Shown in pieces: positions 36,008 to 44,992 of a DNA stretch of 64,000 nt (its first letter is position 1; every line of letters begins with the position of its first letter). A program made the translations under genes and the position numbers. The DNA lies in contig NZ_MPSB01000002.1 of NCBI RefSeq assembly GCF_001981525.1, forward strand, positions 62,001 to 126,000. Reading direction: 5' to 3'. The notes beneath the pieces were generated by a model, which was not told the origin of the DNA, made no database searches, and was given only the letters and a program-made list of their open reading frames with translations. The stretch is from Sphingomonas jeddahensis (GTDB taxonomy: Bacteria > Pseudomonadota > Alphaproteobacteria > Sphingomonadales > Sphingomonadaceae).

Positions 36008-37357
36008 CTATCGCATCAGCACTAGTTCCTCCGCCATCGTCGGGTGCAGCGCCACTGTTGCGTCGAACTGTGCCTTGGTCAGCCCCGCCTTCACGCACAC
36101 GGCGGCGGCCTGGATGATCTCCGCCACATCTGGCCCGATCATGTGGATGCCGACCACGCGGTCGGTCTCCGCATCGCAGATCATCTTGTAGAGCGAACGC
36201 TCGTCGCGCCCGGCGAGCACGTTCTTCATCGGGCGGAAATCGGACGAATAGACGCGGATCGACCCAAGTTTCTGCCGTGCCTCGCTTTCCGTCATGCCCA
36301 CGCCGGCAATCGGCGGGTGGCTGAAACAGGCAGCGGGAACACAATCGTAATCCACCTTGGCGCCCCCCTTGCCGAACTGATTGTCGGCAAACGCCTGTCC
36401 TTCCCGGATCGCGACAGGGGTAAGCTGGATACGGTTGGTCACATCGCCCACGGCGAAGATCGATGGGCACGTCGTGCGACTATCGTGATCGACCGGAATT
36501 GCCCCTTTATTGTCGACCTCGATGCCGGCATTCTCCAGCCCGAGCCCGTCAGTGTTCGGCACGCGCCCAGTGGCGTACATCACGCAATCCACCACCGCCA
36601 CTTCGTGCCCGGCCATGTGGACCTCGAGGCTGCCGTCCTCGCGCTTCTCGATCTTCTCGAACGTAGCGTCGAAGCGGAATTCCAGGCCCTTCATCATGCT
36701 GATCTGCAACAACCGGTCGCGGATCTGGAGGTCGTAACCGCGCAGGATATCCTTGGTGCGGTTCATGATGATGACGTGCGCGCCGAGTTGATGGAAGATG
36801 CCGGCGAACTCATTGGCGATATAGCCCGCCCCCGCGATCAGCACGCGCTTGGGGATCGCATCGAGGTGAAACACCTCGTTGGAGGTAATGCCATGTTCGC
36901 AGCCGGGGAAATCGGGCACGTGCGGGCGGGCGCCGCTCGCCACTAGGATCGTCTTCGCCGTCTTCTTGGTGCCGTCGGCGAGCGTCACTTCGTTCGCGCC
37001 GGTGATCGTCGCGCGCTGATGGATGATCTCCGCGCCGTTCGACTCTAGCGTCGTCGTGTACGCCTTGTTGATCCGATCGACCTCGCTGAGGACGTTCTCT
37101 TGCAGGCACTTCCAGTCGAATTCGAGATCATCCGGCACGCGCCACCCGAAGCGCTGCGCGTCCTTCAGGTCCTCGGCAAAATGCGCGCCATAGACGAGCA
37201 GCTTCTTGGGCACGCAGCCGCGGATCACGCAGGTGCCGCCGACGCGATATTCCTCCGAGACCGCCACGCGTGCGCCATGCGCCGCCGCCACGCGTGACGC
37301 CCGCGTTCCGCCCGAACCGGCGCCAATGGTGAAAAGGTCGTAGTCGAAATCGGGCAT
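36008..37357 (-). CDS. gor: Glutathione-disulfide reductase
   Basis: The 449-aa pyridine-nucleotide disulfide reductase starts MPDFDYDLFTIGAGSGGTRAS. The redox-active pair is Cys43/Cys48 (GGTCVIRGCVPKK). The NADPH-binding motif is GAGYIANEFAGIF, then ATGRVPNTDGLGLE, FAVGDVTNRIQLTPVA, and the C-terminal active-site VALHPTMAEELV (His acting as base). It keeps glutathione reduced using NADPH. ATG at 37357 is chosen over the TTG codon directly before it. It lies downstream of pgi on the same strand (90-bp gap). Confidence 0.96.
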   Translation of the reverse strand: MPDFDYDLFTIGAGSGGTRASRVAAAHGARVAVSEEYRVGGTCVIRGCVPKKLLVYGAHFAEDLKDAQRFGWRVPDDLEFDWKCLQENVLSEVDRINKAYTTTLESNGAEIIHQRATITGANEVTLADGTKKTAKTILVASGARPHVPDFPGCEHGITSNEVFHLDAIPKRVLIAGAGYIANEFAGIFHQLGAHVIIMNRTKDILRGYDLQIRDRLLQISMMKGLEFRFDATFEKIEKREDGSLEVHMAGHEVAVVDCVMYATGRVPNTDGLGLENAGIEVDNKGAIPVDHDSRTTCPSIFAVGDVTNRIQLTPVAIREGQAFADNQFGKGGAKVDYDCVPAACFSHPPIAGVGMTESEARQKLGSIRVYSSDFRPMKNVLAGRDERSLYKMICDAETDRVVGIHMIGPDVAEIIQAAAVCVKAGLTKAQFDATVALHPTMAEELVLMR

Positions 37358-37447
37358 CAATTCACTCCACTGGCGTCGAGCGCAGATATGAGCCCGAGGT
37401 GTTCGACGAAAGGTTTGAAATCCCGATCATTGTCCCCAGACCTGCCA

Positions 37448-38941
37448 TCACTCCAGACCAGCGCGCCGGATGAGGTCGGTTGTCGAGGGATCGAAGTCCC
37501 CACCCCCCTTTGCCGCGGCCTTGGCCATTTCCTTGCCCAGCTCCACGCCGAACTGGTCAAACGAGTTGATGCCCAGCAGCACGCCATTCACAAACACGCG
37601 ATGTTCGTAAAAGGCGATCAGCGCCCCCAGGGTGCGCGCGTCCAGCACGTCGAGCAGGATGGTCGAGGACGGCCGATCGCCGGGGTAAGCGCGGGCCGGA
37701 TCGTCCGGGTTGGCGCGCCCCTTCATCAGCGCGGCCCCTTGCGCAAAGGCGTTGAGCAGTAGCTGACGGTGATGTTCCTCCGCCAGCGTGTCGCCAGCCT
37801 CGATCACCGCCAGGAATTCGACCGGCACCAGATGCGTGCCCTGGTGGAGCAGCTGAAAGACCGCATGCTGCGCGTCGGTGCCAACGCCACCCCAGGTGAT
37901 CGGCGCGGTCGGGCGGCCGACCGGCTGGCCGTCCACCGTCACGCCCTTGCCGTTTGATTCCATCTCAAGCTGCTGAAGGTAGCTCGGCAGCAACCGCAGC
38001 CGCTCGTCATAGGCGAAGGGCGCGCGCGTCTCGCAGCCGCGCACCTGCGTGTAATAGAGGTCAGCAAAGGCCGCCAGCGCCGGCGCATTCTCATGCAGCG
38101 CGGTCAGGCGGAAATGGCGGTCCATCTCCGCCGCGCCTTCCAGCAGCTCGGCGAACTGATCCCAGCCGAGCTTGATGGCGGCGGGAAAGCCGATCGACGA
38201 CCAGAGGGAATAGCGCCCGCCTACGCCTTCCGAAAAAGGCAGGATCCGCGTCTCGTCCACGCCCCATTCCACCGCCTTGTCGGGAGCGGCGGTCAGCGCG
38301 ATGACGCGGCCATAGGGATCCTCGACGCCATTTTCCTGCATCCAGGCGATGGTGCTTTCCGCATTCATCATCGTCTCGGTCGTGGTGAAGGTCTTGGACG
38401 CGACCACCAACAACGTCGTTGCTGGATCGAACCGCTCGAACACGTCATCGAGCGCCATGCCATCGACGTTGGAAACGATCGCCACGTCGTAGCGCTCATT
38501 GTCGCGCCCCAGCGCATCGACCAGCAGATTCGGGCCCAGCGCCGATCCGCCAATGCCGACATGCAGCACGTGGCGCACCGGTCCGAACGCCTCCGCCTCA
38601 ATCGCATCGATCAGCATCCGCATCCGCGCATGGAATTCAGCCGCCCGCGCGACGCTATCCGCCTTGCCCTCGCCGCGCTCCGCCGTGTGCTCGACCGGGC
38701 GATCCTCGGTTACGTTGACATGCGCCCCTGCGAACATCGCCTCGCGCTTGCCGGCTAAGTCCATCTCTTTGGCTAGCGCCTCGAACGCCGTGATCGCGTC
38801 GCGGGTCAGATGCGTCTTCGACCAGTCGAAGTGGATACCCGCGACGTCGAGCGACAATTTGGTCAACCGCTCGAGATCGTCGGCGAACAGCTGCTCCAGC
38901 TTGATCTGCGGCAGCGCCTCAATCGTCGACCAATCCGTCAT
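37448..38941 (-). CDS. pgi: Glucose-6-phosphate isomerase
   Basis: The 497-aa protein has the PGI signatures HVGIGGSALGPNLLVDAL, LLVVASKTFTTTETMMN, GGRYSLWSSIGFPAAI, ESNGKGVTVDG and the closing FDQFGVELGKEMAK. It interconverts glucose-6-phosphate and fructose-6-phosphate, and feeds both central metabolism and galU-dependent sugars. The start is at 38941; a long open extension upstream runs through a palindromic repeat and into lepB on the other strand, so it is not coding. Confidence 0.96.
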   Translation of the reverse strand: MTDWSTIEALPQIKLEQLFADDLERLTKLSLDVAGIHFDWSKTHLTRDAITAFEALAKEMDLAGKREAMFAGAHVNVTEDRPVEHTAERGEGKADSVARAAEFHARMRMLIDAIEAEAFGPVRHVLHVGIGGSALGPNLLVDALGRDNERYDVAIVSNVDGMALDDVFERFDPATTLLVVASKTFTTTETMMNAESTIAWMQENGVEDPYGRVIALTAAPDKAVEWGVDETRILPFSEGVGGRYSLWSSIGFPAAIKLGWDQFAELLEGAAEMDRHFRLTALHENAPALAAFADLYYTQVRGCETRAPFAYDERLRLLPSYLQQLEMESNGKGVTVDGQPVGRPTAPITWGGVGTDAQHAVFQLLHQGTHLVPVEFLAVIEAGDTLAEEHHRQLLLNAFAQGAALMKGRANPDDPARAYPGDRPSSTILLDVLDARTLGALIAFYEHRVFVNGVLLGINSFDQFGVELGKEMAKAAAKGGGDFDPSTTDLIRRAGLE

Positions 38942-38954
38942 TCCTGCTTCTCCA

Positions 38955-39043
38955 CCGTTCGGGCTGAGCTTGTCGAAGCCCTGCACTTGGCCCTCGCGCG
39001 TTAAGACGGAAAGACAGCCGTTCGACAAGCTCAGGGCGAACGG
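38955..39043. repeat. Palindromic repeat in the pgi/lepB promoter region
   Basis: The inverted arms (38955-38977 and 39021-39043) share TTCGACAAGCTCAG-type cores and outer CCGTTCG. The same family is found at 44024-44101. It begins 13 bp ahead of the pgi start, so it lies in the pgi leader. Confidence 0.85.
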
Positions 39044-39103
39044 GACGAGAGATAGATCGTTCCGCCGCTTGACGCGCCGCCCGGCTTCGGCAACGCGCCG
39101 GAC

Positions 39104-39958
39104 ATGGCCGACACCTCTCCCGCCAAGCCCGCCAGCACCGCTCCCAAGGCGAGATCGGAAACGTCCGAGACGATCCGCTTCCTGCTGAAACTCGCCTTCG
39201 TTGTGTGGCTGTTCCGCAGCTTCGTCCTGGCGCCGTTCTCGATCCCATCGGAATCGATGCTGCCGCGGCTGCTGATCGGCGACTATCTGTTCGTTTCCAA
39301 GTGGAACTATGGCTATTCGCGCTGGTCGATGCCGTTCGGCTTCCCCCCGGTGCCGGGGCGCCTGCTCGGCGGCGTGCCGGAGCGCGGCGATACGGTGGTG
39401 TTCCGCTCCAAGGGCGAGGACCATCACGACGTCATCAAGCGCGTGATCGGCTTGCCGGGCGATACGATTCAGATGCGCCGGGGGCAGTTGATCCTCAATG
39501 GCCAGGCAATCCCCAAGCAGCGCATCGCCGACTTCGCGGTGCCGCTCTCGCCCAATTTCACCACGCGCGAATGCGACGCCGAGTTCGTCCAGACGAACGG
39601 CGAAGGCGCGACGTGCCGCATTCCGCGCTTCCGCGAAACGCTGCCCGGCGGGCGCAGCTATGAAGTGCTCGACCAGCGCTACATTCCCGATGCGGACGAT
39701 ACCGGCGTTTACACGGTGCCTGCTGGCAACGTGTTCCTGATGGGCGACAATCGCGACGATTCCGCCGACAGCCGCTTCCCCTCGACGGAGGAAGCACTGC
39801 CCGGCCAGGTGCAGGGCATGGGCTTCATCCCGTTGGATCGCGTGCAGGGCAAGGCGATGATCATCTTCTGGTCCACCGACGGCTCGGCCAATTGGCTGCT
39901 GCCCTGGACGTGGTTCACCGCGGCCCGCTGGGATCGGCTGGGCGGCGGCTTTGACTGA
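39104..39958 (+). CDS. lepB: Signal peptidase I
   Basis: The 284-aa protein has an N-terminal membrane helix (FLLKLAFVVWLFRSFVLA), the nucleophile Ser51 in IPSESMLP, the general-base Lys112 in HDVIKRVIGLPGD, and GNVFLMGDNRDDSADSR (box E). It cleaves signal peptides of exported proteins at the outer face of the inner membrane. It overlaps rnc by 8 nt, the conserved lepB-rnc-era order. Confidence 0.97.
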   Translation: MADTSPAKPASTAPKARSETSETIRFLLKLAFVVWLFRSFVLAPFSIPSESMLPRLLIGDYLFVSKWNYGYSRWSMPFGFPPVPGRLLGGVPERGDTVVFRSKGEDHHDVIKRVIGLPGDTIQMRRGQLILNGQAIPKQRIADFAVPLSPNFTTRECDAEFVQTNGEGATCRIPRFRETLPGGRSYEVLDQRYIPDADDTGVYTVPAGNVFLMGDNRDDSADSRFPSTEEALPGQVQGMGFIPLDRVQGKAMIIFWSTDGSANWLLPWTWFTAARWDRLGGGFD

Positions 39959-40643
39959 TCTCGCCGCCTGGATCGAGCGGACGTTTGATCATCGGCCAGC
40001 CGATCTCGCCGATTGGGAACGCGCCCTCACCCACGCTAGCCGCGGCGACACACATTACGAGCGGCTGGAATTCCTCGGCGATCGCGTGCTCGGCCTGTCG
40101 ATGGCCGAATGGCTCTTTGAAACCTTCCCCGAGGAGCCGGAAGGCGCGTTGTCGAAGCGCTTCAACGCACTCGTCGCTGGGGTCACCTGTGCCGAAGTGG
40201 CGCGCGACATTGGTGTGCCCGCGCACCTCCGCCTGGGCAAACAGGCCCGCGACGATGGCGCGAGCGACAGCGACAACATTCTCGGCGACGTGATGGAGGC
40301 GCTGCTCGGCGCATTGTATCGCGACGCGGGGCTGGAGCCGGCCCGTGCTGTGGTGCGCCGGCTCTGGGCGGCCCGCCTCCACGCGGACGCCGCCGCGCCG
40401 CAACACCCCAAGTCCGCGCTCCAGGAATGGGCCGCCGCGAACCAGCGCAAGGCGCCGGTGTACGAAGTGGTCGAACGCTCCGGTCCCGGCCACGCGCCGC
40501 GCTTCAAAGTGAGAGCGGAGATTGCAAAGCTCGCGGACGCCACCGCCGAGGGTGGGAGCAAGCAGGAGGCCGAAACTGCCGCGGCGAAGGCGCTGCTTGC
40601 GCTGGTGAACGTGCCCAAGCCGAAGAAGCGGCGGAAGGGCTGA
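39951..40643 (+). CDS. rnc: Ribonuclease III
   Basis: The 230-aa protein has an RNase III catalytic domain with ERLEFLGDRVLGL (signature) and DVMEALLGALYRDAG (catalytic Asp/Glu), then a double-stranded-RNA-binding domain (about 155-220, PKSALQEWAAAN and GSKQEAETAAAKALL). It processes rRNA and cuts structured mRNAs. It starts with TTG, in an 8-nt overlap with lepB. A weak start codon may keep RNase III levels low. Confidence 0.97.
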   Translation: MTDLAAWIERTFDHRPADLADWERALTHASRGDTHYERLEFLGDRVLGLSMAEWLFETFPEEPEGALSKRFNALVAGVTCAEVARDIGVPAHLRLGKQARDDGASDSDNILGDVMEALLGALYRDAGLEPARAVVRRLWAARLHADAAAPQHPKSALQEWAAANQRKAPVYEVVERSGPGHAPRFKVRAEIAKLADATAEGGSKQEAETAAAKALLALVNVPKPKKRRKG

Positions 40644-40645
40644 TA

Positions 40646-40775
40646 TCCTCCCCGGCACGGGGAGGGGGACCAGCCGCGGGCTGGTGGAGGGGCGTCTCCG
40701 CGCACGGTACGTTTTGTGGCACCGCCCCTCCACCACCGGCTGCGCCGGCGGTCCCGCTCCCCGTGCCGGGGAGGA
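40646..40775. repeat. 130-bp inverted repeat between rnc and era
   Basis: The arms (TCCTCCCCGGCACGGGGAGG at 40646 and its complement ending at 40775) each contain a small hairpin and lie 80 bp apart; the inner sequence shares further pairing. As the RNA is double-stranded, it is a plausible RNase III substrate directly behind the rnc gene. Confidence 0.8.
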
Positions 40776-40838
40776 TGTACCCTCTATCGACGCAACCCGG
40801 TGCTCCCGGTATAACGCCTACAAACCAAAGGAATCCCA

Positions 40839-41729
40839 ATGACCCGTTGCGGCCTCGTCGCCGTGCTCGGCGCCCCGAACGCCGGCAAGTCCACCCTCGT
40901 CAACGCCCTCGTTGGGCAGAAGGTGGCGATCGTCAGCCCCAAGGCGCAGACCACCCGCACGCGCCTGCTCGGCGTCGCGATGGAGGATGACGCGCAGTTG
41001 CTGCTCGTCGATACGCCGGGCATCTTCGATCCCCGTCGTCGGCTGGACCGAGCGATGGTCGCCGCGGCCTGGGGCGGGACGGAGGGCGCCGACGTGCTTG
41101 CTTTGGTGGTCGATGCCAAGGGTGGGCTCGGTCCCAAGGTGACTGATATTGCCGAACGCATCGCTGACCGGCCGGAGCCCAAGTTCCTGGTGCTGAACAA
41201 GGTCGATCTCGCCGACAAACCCAAGCTGCTGATCCACGCCGAGAAGCTCAACGCCGCGGTCAATTTCGCGCACACCTTCTTCATCAGCGCCGCGACGGGC
41301 GATGGCCTGCCGGAGCTGAAACGCACCCTTGCCGCGGCCATGCCCGAAGGACCGTGGCACTTTCCCGAGGATCAGGTCTCCGACGCGAGCGAACGCATGC
41401 TCGCGGCCGAAGTCACGCGCGAGCAGCTGTACCTCCAGCTGCACGCCGAGCTCCCCTATGCCGCCACGGTCGAGACGGAGAAGTTCACCGATCGCGAGGA
41501 CGGCGCAGCCGAGATCCACCAGCAGATCCTGGTCGAACGCCCGACGCAGCGCGCAATCGTGCTCGGCAAGGGCGGCGCGAGGATCAAGGAAATCGGCGCT
41601 CGCGCCCGCGCGGAGCTTGCAGTTCTGCTCGACCGCCCGGTGCACCTGTATCTACACGTCAAGGTAAAGCCCGGCTGGGACGAGGACCGTGGCGTCTACC
41701 GCGATATCGGCCTCGACTGGGTGGATTGA
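40839..41729 (+). CDS. era: GTPase Era
   Basis: The 296-aa protein has G1 GAPNAGKSTLVN, G2-region AQTTRTRLLG, G3 DTPGIF, G4 NKVD and a C-terminal KH domain (LGKGGARIKEIGARARAEL). It binds the 3' end of 16S rRNA and is needed for 30S maturation. Conserved order behind rnc, though here 195 bp separate them owing to a palindromic repeat. Confidence 0.97.
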   Translation: MTRCGLVAVLGAPNAGKSTLVNALVGQKVAIVSPKAQTTRTRLLGVAMEDDAQLLLVDTPGIFDPRRRLDRAMVAAAWGGTEGADVLALVVDAKGGLGPKVTDIAERIADRPEPKFLVLNKVDLADKPKLLIHAEKLNAAVNFAHTFFISAATGDGLPELKRTLAAAMPEGPWHFPEDQVSDASERMLAAEVTREQLYLQLHAELPYAATVETEKFTDREDGAAEIHQQILVERPTQRAIVLGKGGARIKEIGARARAELAVLLDRPVHLYLHVKVKPGWDEDRGVYRDIGLDWVD

Positions 41730-41746
41730 GCAGCTTCGTCCTGCAA

Positions 41747-41844
41747 CCGTCATCCCCGCGCAGGCAGGGATCCATAACCGTCGCCATTGCGGCTCCATCG
41801 AGGACCTGCGCCTCTGGATTCCCGCCTCCGCGCGGGAATGACGG
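41747..41844. repeat. Palindromic repeat between era and the sirtuin gene
   Basis: The inverted ends CCGTCATCCCCGCG (41747-41760) and CGCGGGAATGACGG (41831-41844) differ at one base. It lies between convergent genes and directly abuts the sirtuin stop codon at 41846. It could serve as a two-way transcript end. Confidence 0.8.
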
Positions 41845-41845
41845 C

Positions 41846-42544
41846 CTATCGAAGAATTTCCTCGACCCACGCCGGCACCAGCACGCTCGCCGCGCCCATT
41901 CGGCTTTCGTCGAACCACCCGCTCCCGCCCGAGGGCTCCAGGTTCAGCTCCAGCGTCCGCGCGCCATAATGGTTCGCCAGCTGCACGAACCCCGCGGCGG
42001 GATAGACCGCCCCCGACGTCCCGATCGAAACGAACAGATCGCAGCCCGCCAGCGCGCGCTCGATCCGCTCCATTTCATACGGCATCTCGCCGAAGAACAC
42101 GATGTCCGGCCGCAGTGCCGGCGCGCCGCATGACGCACATGCAGCTCCCGGTGGCAGCGGATCGGGCCAGCGCACGCGCGCTTCGCATCCCGCGCACAAA
42201 GCAGAGGTCAGCTCGCCGTGCATGTGCAGCAGCCGGCTCGCCCCGGCGCGTTCGTGCAGATCATCGACATTCTGCGTCACGATCAGCAGCTCGCCCGCCC
42301 AATCCGCATCAAGCCGTGCTAGCGCCAGATGCGCCGCGTTCGGCGCTACCTCGCGCAACGCTGCGCGCCGCAGATCGTAGAAGCGGTGCACCAGCGCCGG
42401 ATCGCGCGCCAGCGCCTCCGGCGTGCACACGTCCTCCACGCGATGCCCCTCCCAAAGCCCGCCCGGCCCCCGAAAAGTGGCCAGCCCACTTTCCGCCGAA
42501 ATGCCGGCGCCGGTGAGGATCACAATGGTTCGAACGTCGTTCAT
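41846..42544 (-). CDS. cobB: Sir2-family NAD-dependent protein deacylase
   Basis: The 232-aa sirtuin has the NAD site LTGAGISAESGLATFRG, TQNVDDLHERAG, catalytic His109 (HMHGEL), a zinc site (CAGC...CASC) and VSIGTSGAVYPAAGF. Tyr56 and Arg59 (FYDLRR) match the Y-x-x-R motif of sirtuins that remove succinyl or malonyl groups as well as acetyl. It probably regulates metabolic enzymes such as acyl-CoA synthetases. Start taken at 42544; an ATG four codons upstream (42556) is also possible. Confidence 0.92.
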   Translation of the reverse strand: MNDVRTIVILTGAGISAESGLATFRGPGGLWEGHRVEDVCTPEALARDPALVHRFYDLRRAALREVAPNAAHLALARLDADWAGELLIVTQNVDDLHERAGASRLLHMHGELTSALCAGCEARVRWPDPLPPGAACASCGAPALRPDIVFFGEMPYEMERIERALAGCDLFVSIGTSGAVYPAAGFVQLANHYGARTLELNLEPSGGSGWFDESRMGAASVLVPAWVEEILR

Positions 42545-42657
42545 GCAACGCGGCATAAACGATTGCCGCTTGCCATGCGACTGCAACGCACCCCGCCTAC
42601 TCGACGCGACACGTCGCCAACGATAACGAGACACCGCATGAACATCGAAGGACGCGC

Positions 42658-43386
42658 ATGACCGCGATCGGCATCTACGGAAGCGCGGGGCGGATGGGCC
42701 GCGCCATCGCAACGATCGCGGGCGACGAGAGTGCAAGCGTCGCAGGCGGCGCCGATGCGGGCGAGGATCCGTTTCCCCTTGCGCGTGACGCCGAAGTGCT
42801 AGTGGATTTCTCCACGCCCGCGGCACTTGAGTCGCACCTCGCTGCAGCCGTTGCAGCGGGCACACCAATGGTGATTGGCACCACTGGCCTTTCGCCCACG
42901 CACCACGCGCTGATCGATCGCGCCGCGGAATCGATTGCGGTGCTGCAGACCGGCAACACGTCGCTCGGCGTCACCCTACTCAACATCCTGGTGCAGGAGG
43001 CAGCGCAGCGGCTCGGGCCGGAATGGGACATTGAGATCGTTGAGATGCATCACCGCCACAAGGTAGATGCACCGTCCGGCACCGCGCTGCTGCTCGGCGA
43101 CGCCGCTGCCAAGGGTCGCGGCACCACGCTTAACGAAGAACGCGTCGATGGCCGCGCCGGGCTGGTCGGCGCGCGCACCGAAGGCACGATCGGTTTTTCC
43201 TCGCTGCGCGGCGGCACGGTGGTGGGCGATCACTTGGTGGTGTTCGCTGGCGAAGGTGAGCGGATCGAGCTCGGCCATCGCGGTGAGGACCGGTCGATCT
43301 TCGCGCGCGGCGCTGTGAAGGCGGCATTGTGGCTCGCGGGCAAGCCGGCGGGCCGTTACGGCATGGCGGAGGTGCTGGGCCTTTGA
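42658..43386 (+). CDS. dapB: 4-hydroxy-tetrahydrodipicolinate reductase
   Basis: The 242-aa protein has the NAD(P) motif IGIYGSAGRMGRAIATIA, the conserved GTTGLS, the DapB signature EIVEMHHRHKVDAPSGTAL and GGTVVGDHLVVFAGEGE. It catalyses a step in lysine and diaminopimelate synthesis. It shares a TTGA 4-nt overlap with nth. Confidence 0.96.
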   Translation: MTAIGIYGSAGRMGRAIATIAGDESASVAGGADAGEDPFPLARDAEVLVDFSTPAALESHLAAAVAAGTPMVIGTTGLSPTHHALIDRAAESIAVLQTGNTSLGVTLLNILVQEAAQRLGPEWDIEIVEMHHRHKVDAPSGTALLLGDAAAKGRGTTLNEERVDGRAGLVGARTEGTIGFSSLRGGTVVGDHLVVFAGEGERIELGHRGEDRSIFARGAVKAALWLAGKPAGRYGMAEVLGL

Positions 43387-44036
43387 AGAAGGCCGATACG
43401 TTTGAGTTCTTCCGCCGGTTAGCCGAAGCCAATCCGCATCCCGAAACCGAGCTGGAATCGGGCAACACCTATCAGCTGCTGGTCGCGGTGGTGCTGTCGG
43501 CGCAGGCGACCGACGCCGGCGTCAACAAGGCGACCCGCCGGCTCTTCGCGGAGGTGGAAACTCCGGCGCAGATGCTGGCGCTCGGCGAGGACGGGCTGAA
43601 GGAGCACATCAAGACGATCGGGCTCTTCAATGCCAAGGCAAAGAACGTCATCGCCTTGAGCCAGGCGCTGGTGGACCAGCATGGCGGCGAGGTGCCGGCG
43701 GACCGCGGTGCACTGGAGCAACTGGCGGGCGTCGGCCGCAAGACGGCGAACGTGGTGATGAACGTGGCGTTTGGTGCGGAGACCTTTGCGGTGGACACCC
43801 ACATCTTCCGCGTCGGCAACCGCACCGGCCTTACGAGGGGCAAGACGCCGCTGGCGGTGGAGCTGAAGCTGGAGAAAGCGGTGCCGCAGCCGTTCCGCCT
43901 CCATGCGCATCACTGGCTGATCCTGCACGGCCGATACGTGTGCAAGGCGCGCAAGCCCGAATGCTGGCGCTGCTCAGTCATCGACCTGTGCGCCTACAAG
44001 CCGAAGACACCCGCGCCGGCAACCCGTTCGTCCTGA
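43383..44036 (+). CDS. nth: Endonuclease III (DNA glycosylase/AP lyase)
   Basis: The 217-aa protein has the helix-hairpin-helix LAGVGRKTANVVMN with catalytic Lys120, Asp138 (FAVDTHIFRV) and the iron-sulfur loop CKARKPECWRCSVIDLC (Cys-x6-Cys-x2-Cys-x5-Cys). It removes oxidised pyrimidines from DNA. The start is TTG overlapping the dapB stop; Lys120 and Asp138 then fall exactly at the E. coli numbering. The last codons and the stop lie inside the palindromic repeat at 44024-44101. Confidence 0.96.
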   Translation: MKKADTFEFFRRLAEANPHPETELESGNTYQLLVAVVLSAQATDAGVNKATRRLFAEVETPAQMLALGEDGLKEHIKTIGLFNAKAKNVIALSQALVDQHGGEVPADRGALEQLAGVGRKTANVVMNVAFGAETFAVDTHIFRVGNRTGLTRGKTPLAVELKLEKAVPQPFRLHAHHWLILHGRYVCKARKPECWRCSVIDLCAYKPKTPAPATRSS

Positions 44037-44101
44037 ACTTGTCGAAGGGCTGCCTTTCCCTCAGAGGAGGGGCAAGGCTTCGACAAGCTCAGCCCGAACG
44101 G
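44024..44101. repeat. Palindromic repeat spanning the nth stop codon
   Basis: The arms are 44024-44046 and 44079-44101, the same family as the repeat at 38955-39043. The left arm contains the nth stop codon (TGA 44034-44036), and the right arm ends 2 bp before the SDR stop. It sits between convergent genes. Confidence 0.85.
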
Positions 44102-44103
44102 CG

Positions 44104-44868
44104 TTACCCCGCAAACGCCGCCTTCATCCGCTTGCGCAGCCGGCCAGGCATGAACCGCCGCGCGAAACTGGCCTGCCGGCCCGCCTTGCCGACGATATAT
44201 TCCCGCTCGCGCCCGTGCACCGCGCGCCAGATCATCTCGGCCGCATCCTCCACCGTATAGACGGGCGACTTGCCGATCGCGTCCCGGATCGTGCGGTTGC
44301 TGCCCTTCGAACCTGCATCGAGGATCGGGGTCTCGACAAAGAACGGCATCACGCACGTCACGTCGATGCCGTGGCGGGTCCATTCCGCGTCCAGCGCCTC
44401 CGTCAGCCCGCGGACCGCATGTTTGGTCGCGGAGTAAGTGGCGAGACCCGGCGAACCCACGATTCCCGCGACCGAGGCGACATTGACCAGACGGCGGCCC
44501 CTGCTCTCCTTCAGGTAGGGCAAGGCGGCATAGGCGCCGTTGATCACGCCTTTCACGTTGATGTCGACCTGAAGATCAGATTCGTCCGGGGTCACTTCCT
44601 CGAACATGCCGTATCGCGCGATGCCGGCATTGTTGAGCAGGACGTCGAGCTTGCCGGCCTTCGCCACAAAGCCATCCAGCGCCGCCGCCCATTGTGCGCG
44701 GTCGCGCACGTCGAGCGGCGCGGTGAACACGCCAAGCTCATCGGCCACGCGCCCCATGCCGATCCCGTCGATGTCGCCGATGCCGACCGTCCAGCCCTCA
44801 CGCTTGAACCGTCGCGCCGCCGCCAGCCCGATGCCCGACGCGCCCCCGGTGATAAAGATAGAACGCAT
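44104..44868 (-). CDS. SDR oxidoreductase (short-chain alcohol dehydrogenase)
   Basis: The 254-aa protein has ITGGASGIGLAAARRF (cofactor motif), LLNNAGIARYG, the catalytic Ser in NVASVAGIVG and Tyr/Lys in YSATKHAV. Asp37 after the second strand (GIGDIDG) suggests NAD preference. It forms the end of the minus-strand catabolic group behind the two acyl-CoA dehydrogenases, separated from them by a repeat. The physiological substrate is unknown. Confidence 0.87.
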   Translation of the reverse strand: MRSIFITGGASGIGLAAARRFKREGWTVGIGDIDGIGMGRVADELGVFTAPLDVRDRAQWAAALDGFVAKAGKLDVLLNNAGIARYGMFEEVTPDESDLQVDINVKGVINGAYAALPYLKESRGRRLVNVASVAGIVGSPGLATYSATKHAVRGLTEALDAEWTRHGIDVTCVMPFFVETPILDAGSKGSNRTIRDAIGKSPVYTVEDAAEMIWRAVHGREREYIVGKAGRQASFARRFMPGRLRKRMKAAFAG

Positions 44869-44871
44869 AAC

Positions 44872-44980
44872 TCCCTCTCCCCTCCGGGGAGGGTCGGGGA
44901 GAGGGCAGTGAGTTTCACCACCCCCTCCGACCTGCCCCTCTCCCAACCCTCTCCCAACCCTCTCCCCGGAGGGGAGAGGG
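44872..44980. repeat. Palindromic repeat between SDR and acyl-CoA dehydrogenase genes
   Basis: It belongs to the CCCTCTCC/GGAGAGGG family, with hairpin cores at both ends (around 44872-44907 and 44958-44980) and a tandem CCCTCTCCCAA block inside. Same family as 31996-32116. It begins 4 bp ahead of the SDR start codon, so it forms the SDR leader. Confidence 0.75.
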
Positions 44981-44992
44981 CGATTTCGCTTC

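Noticed and set aside
38942..39427. N-terminal extension of pgi by 162 codons
   Set aside because: It runs through a palindromic repeat and antisense to lepB; family alignment starts at MTDWSTIE.
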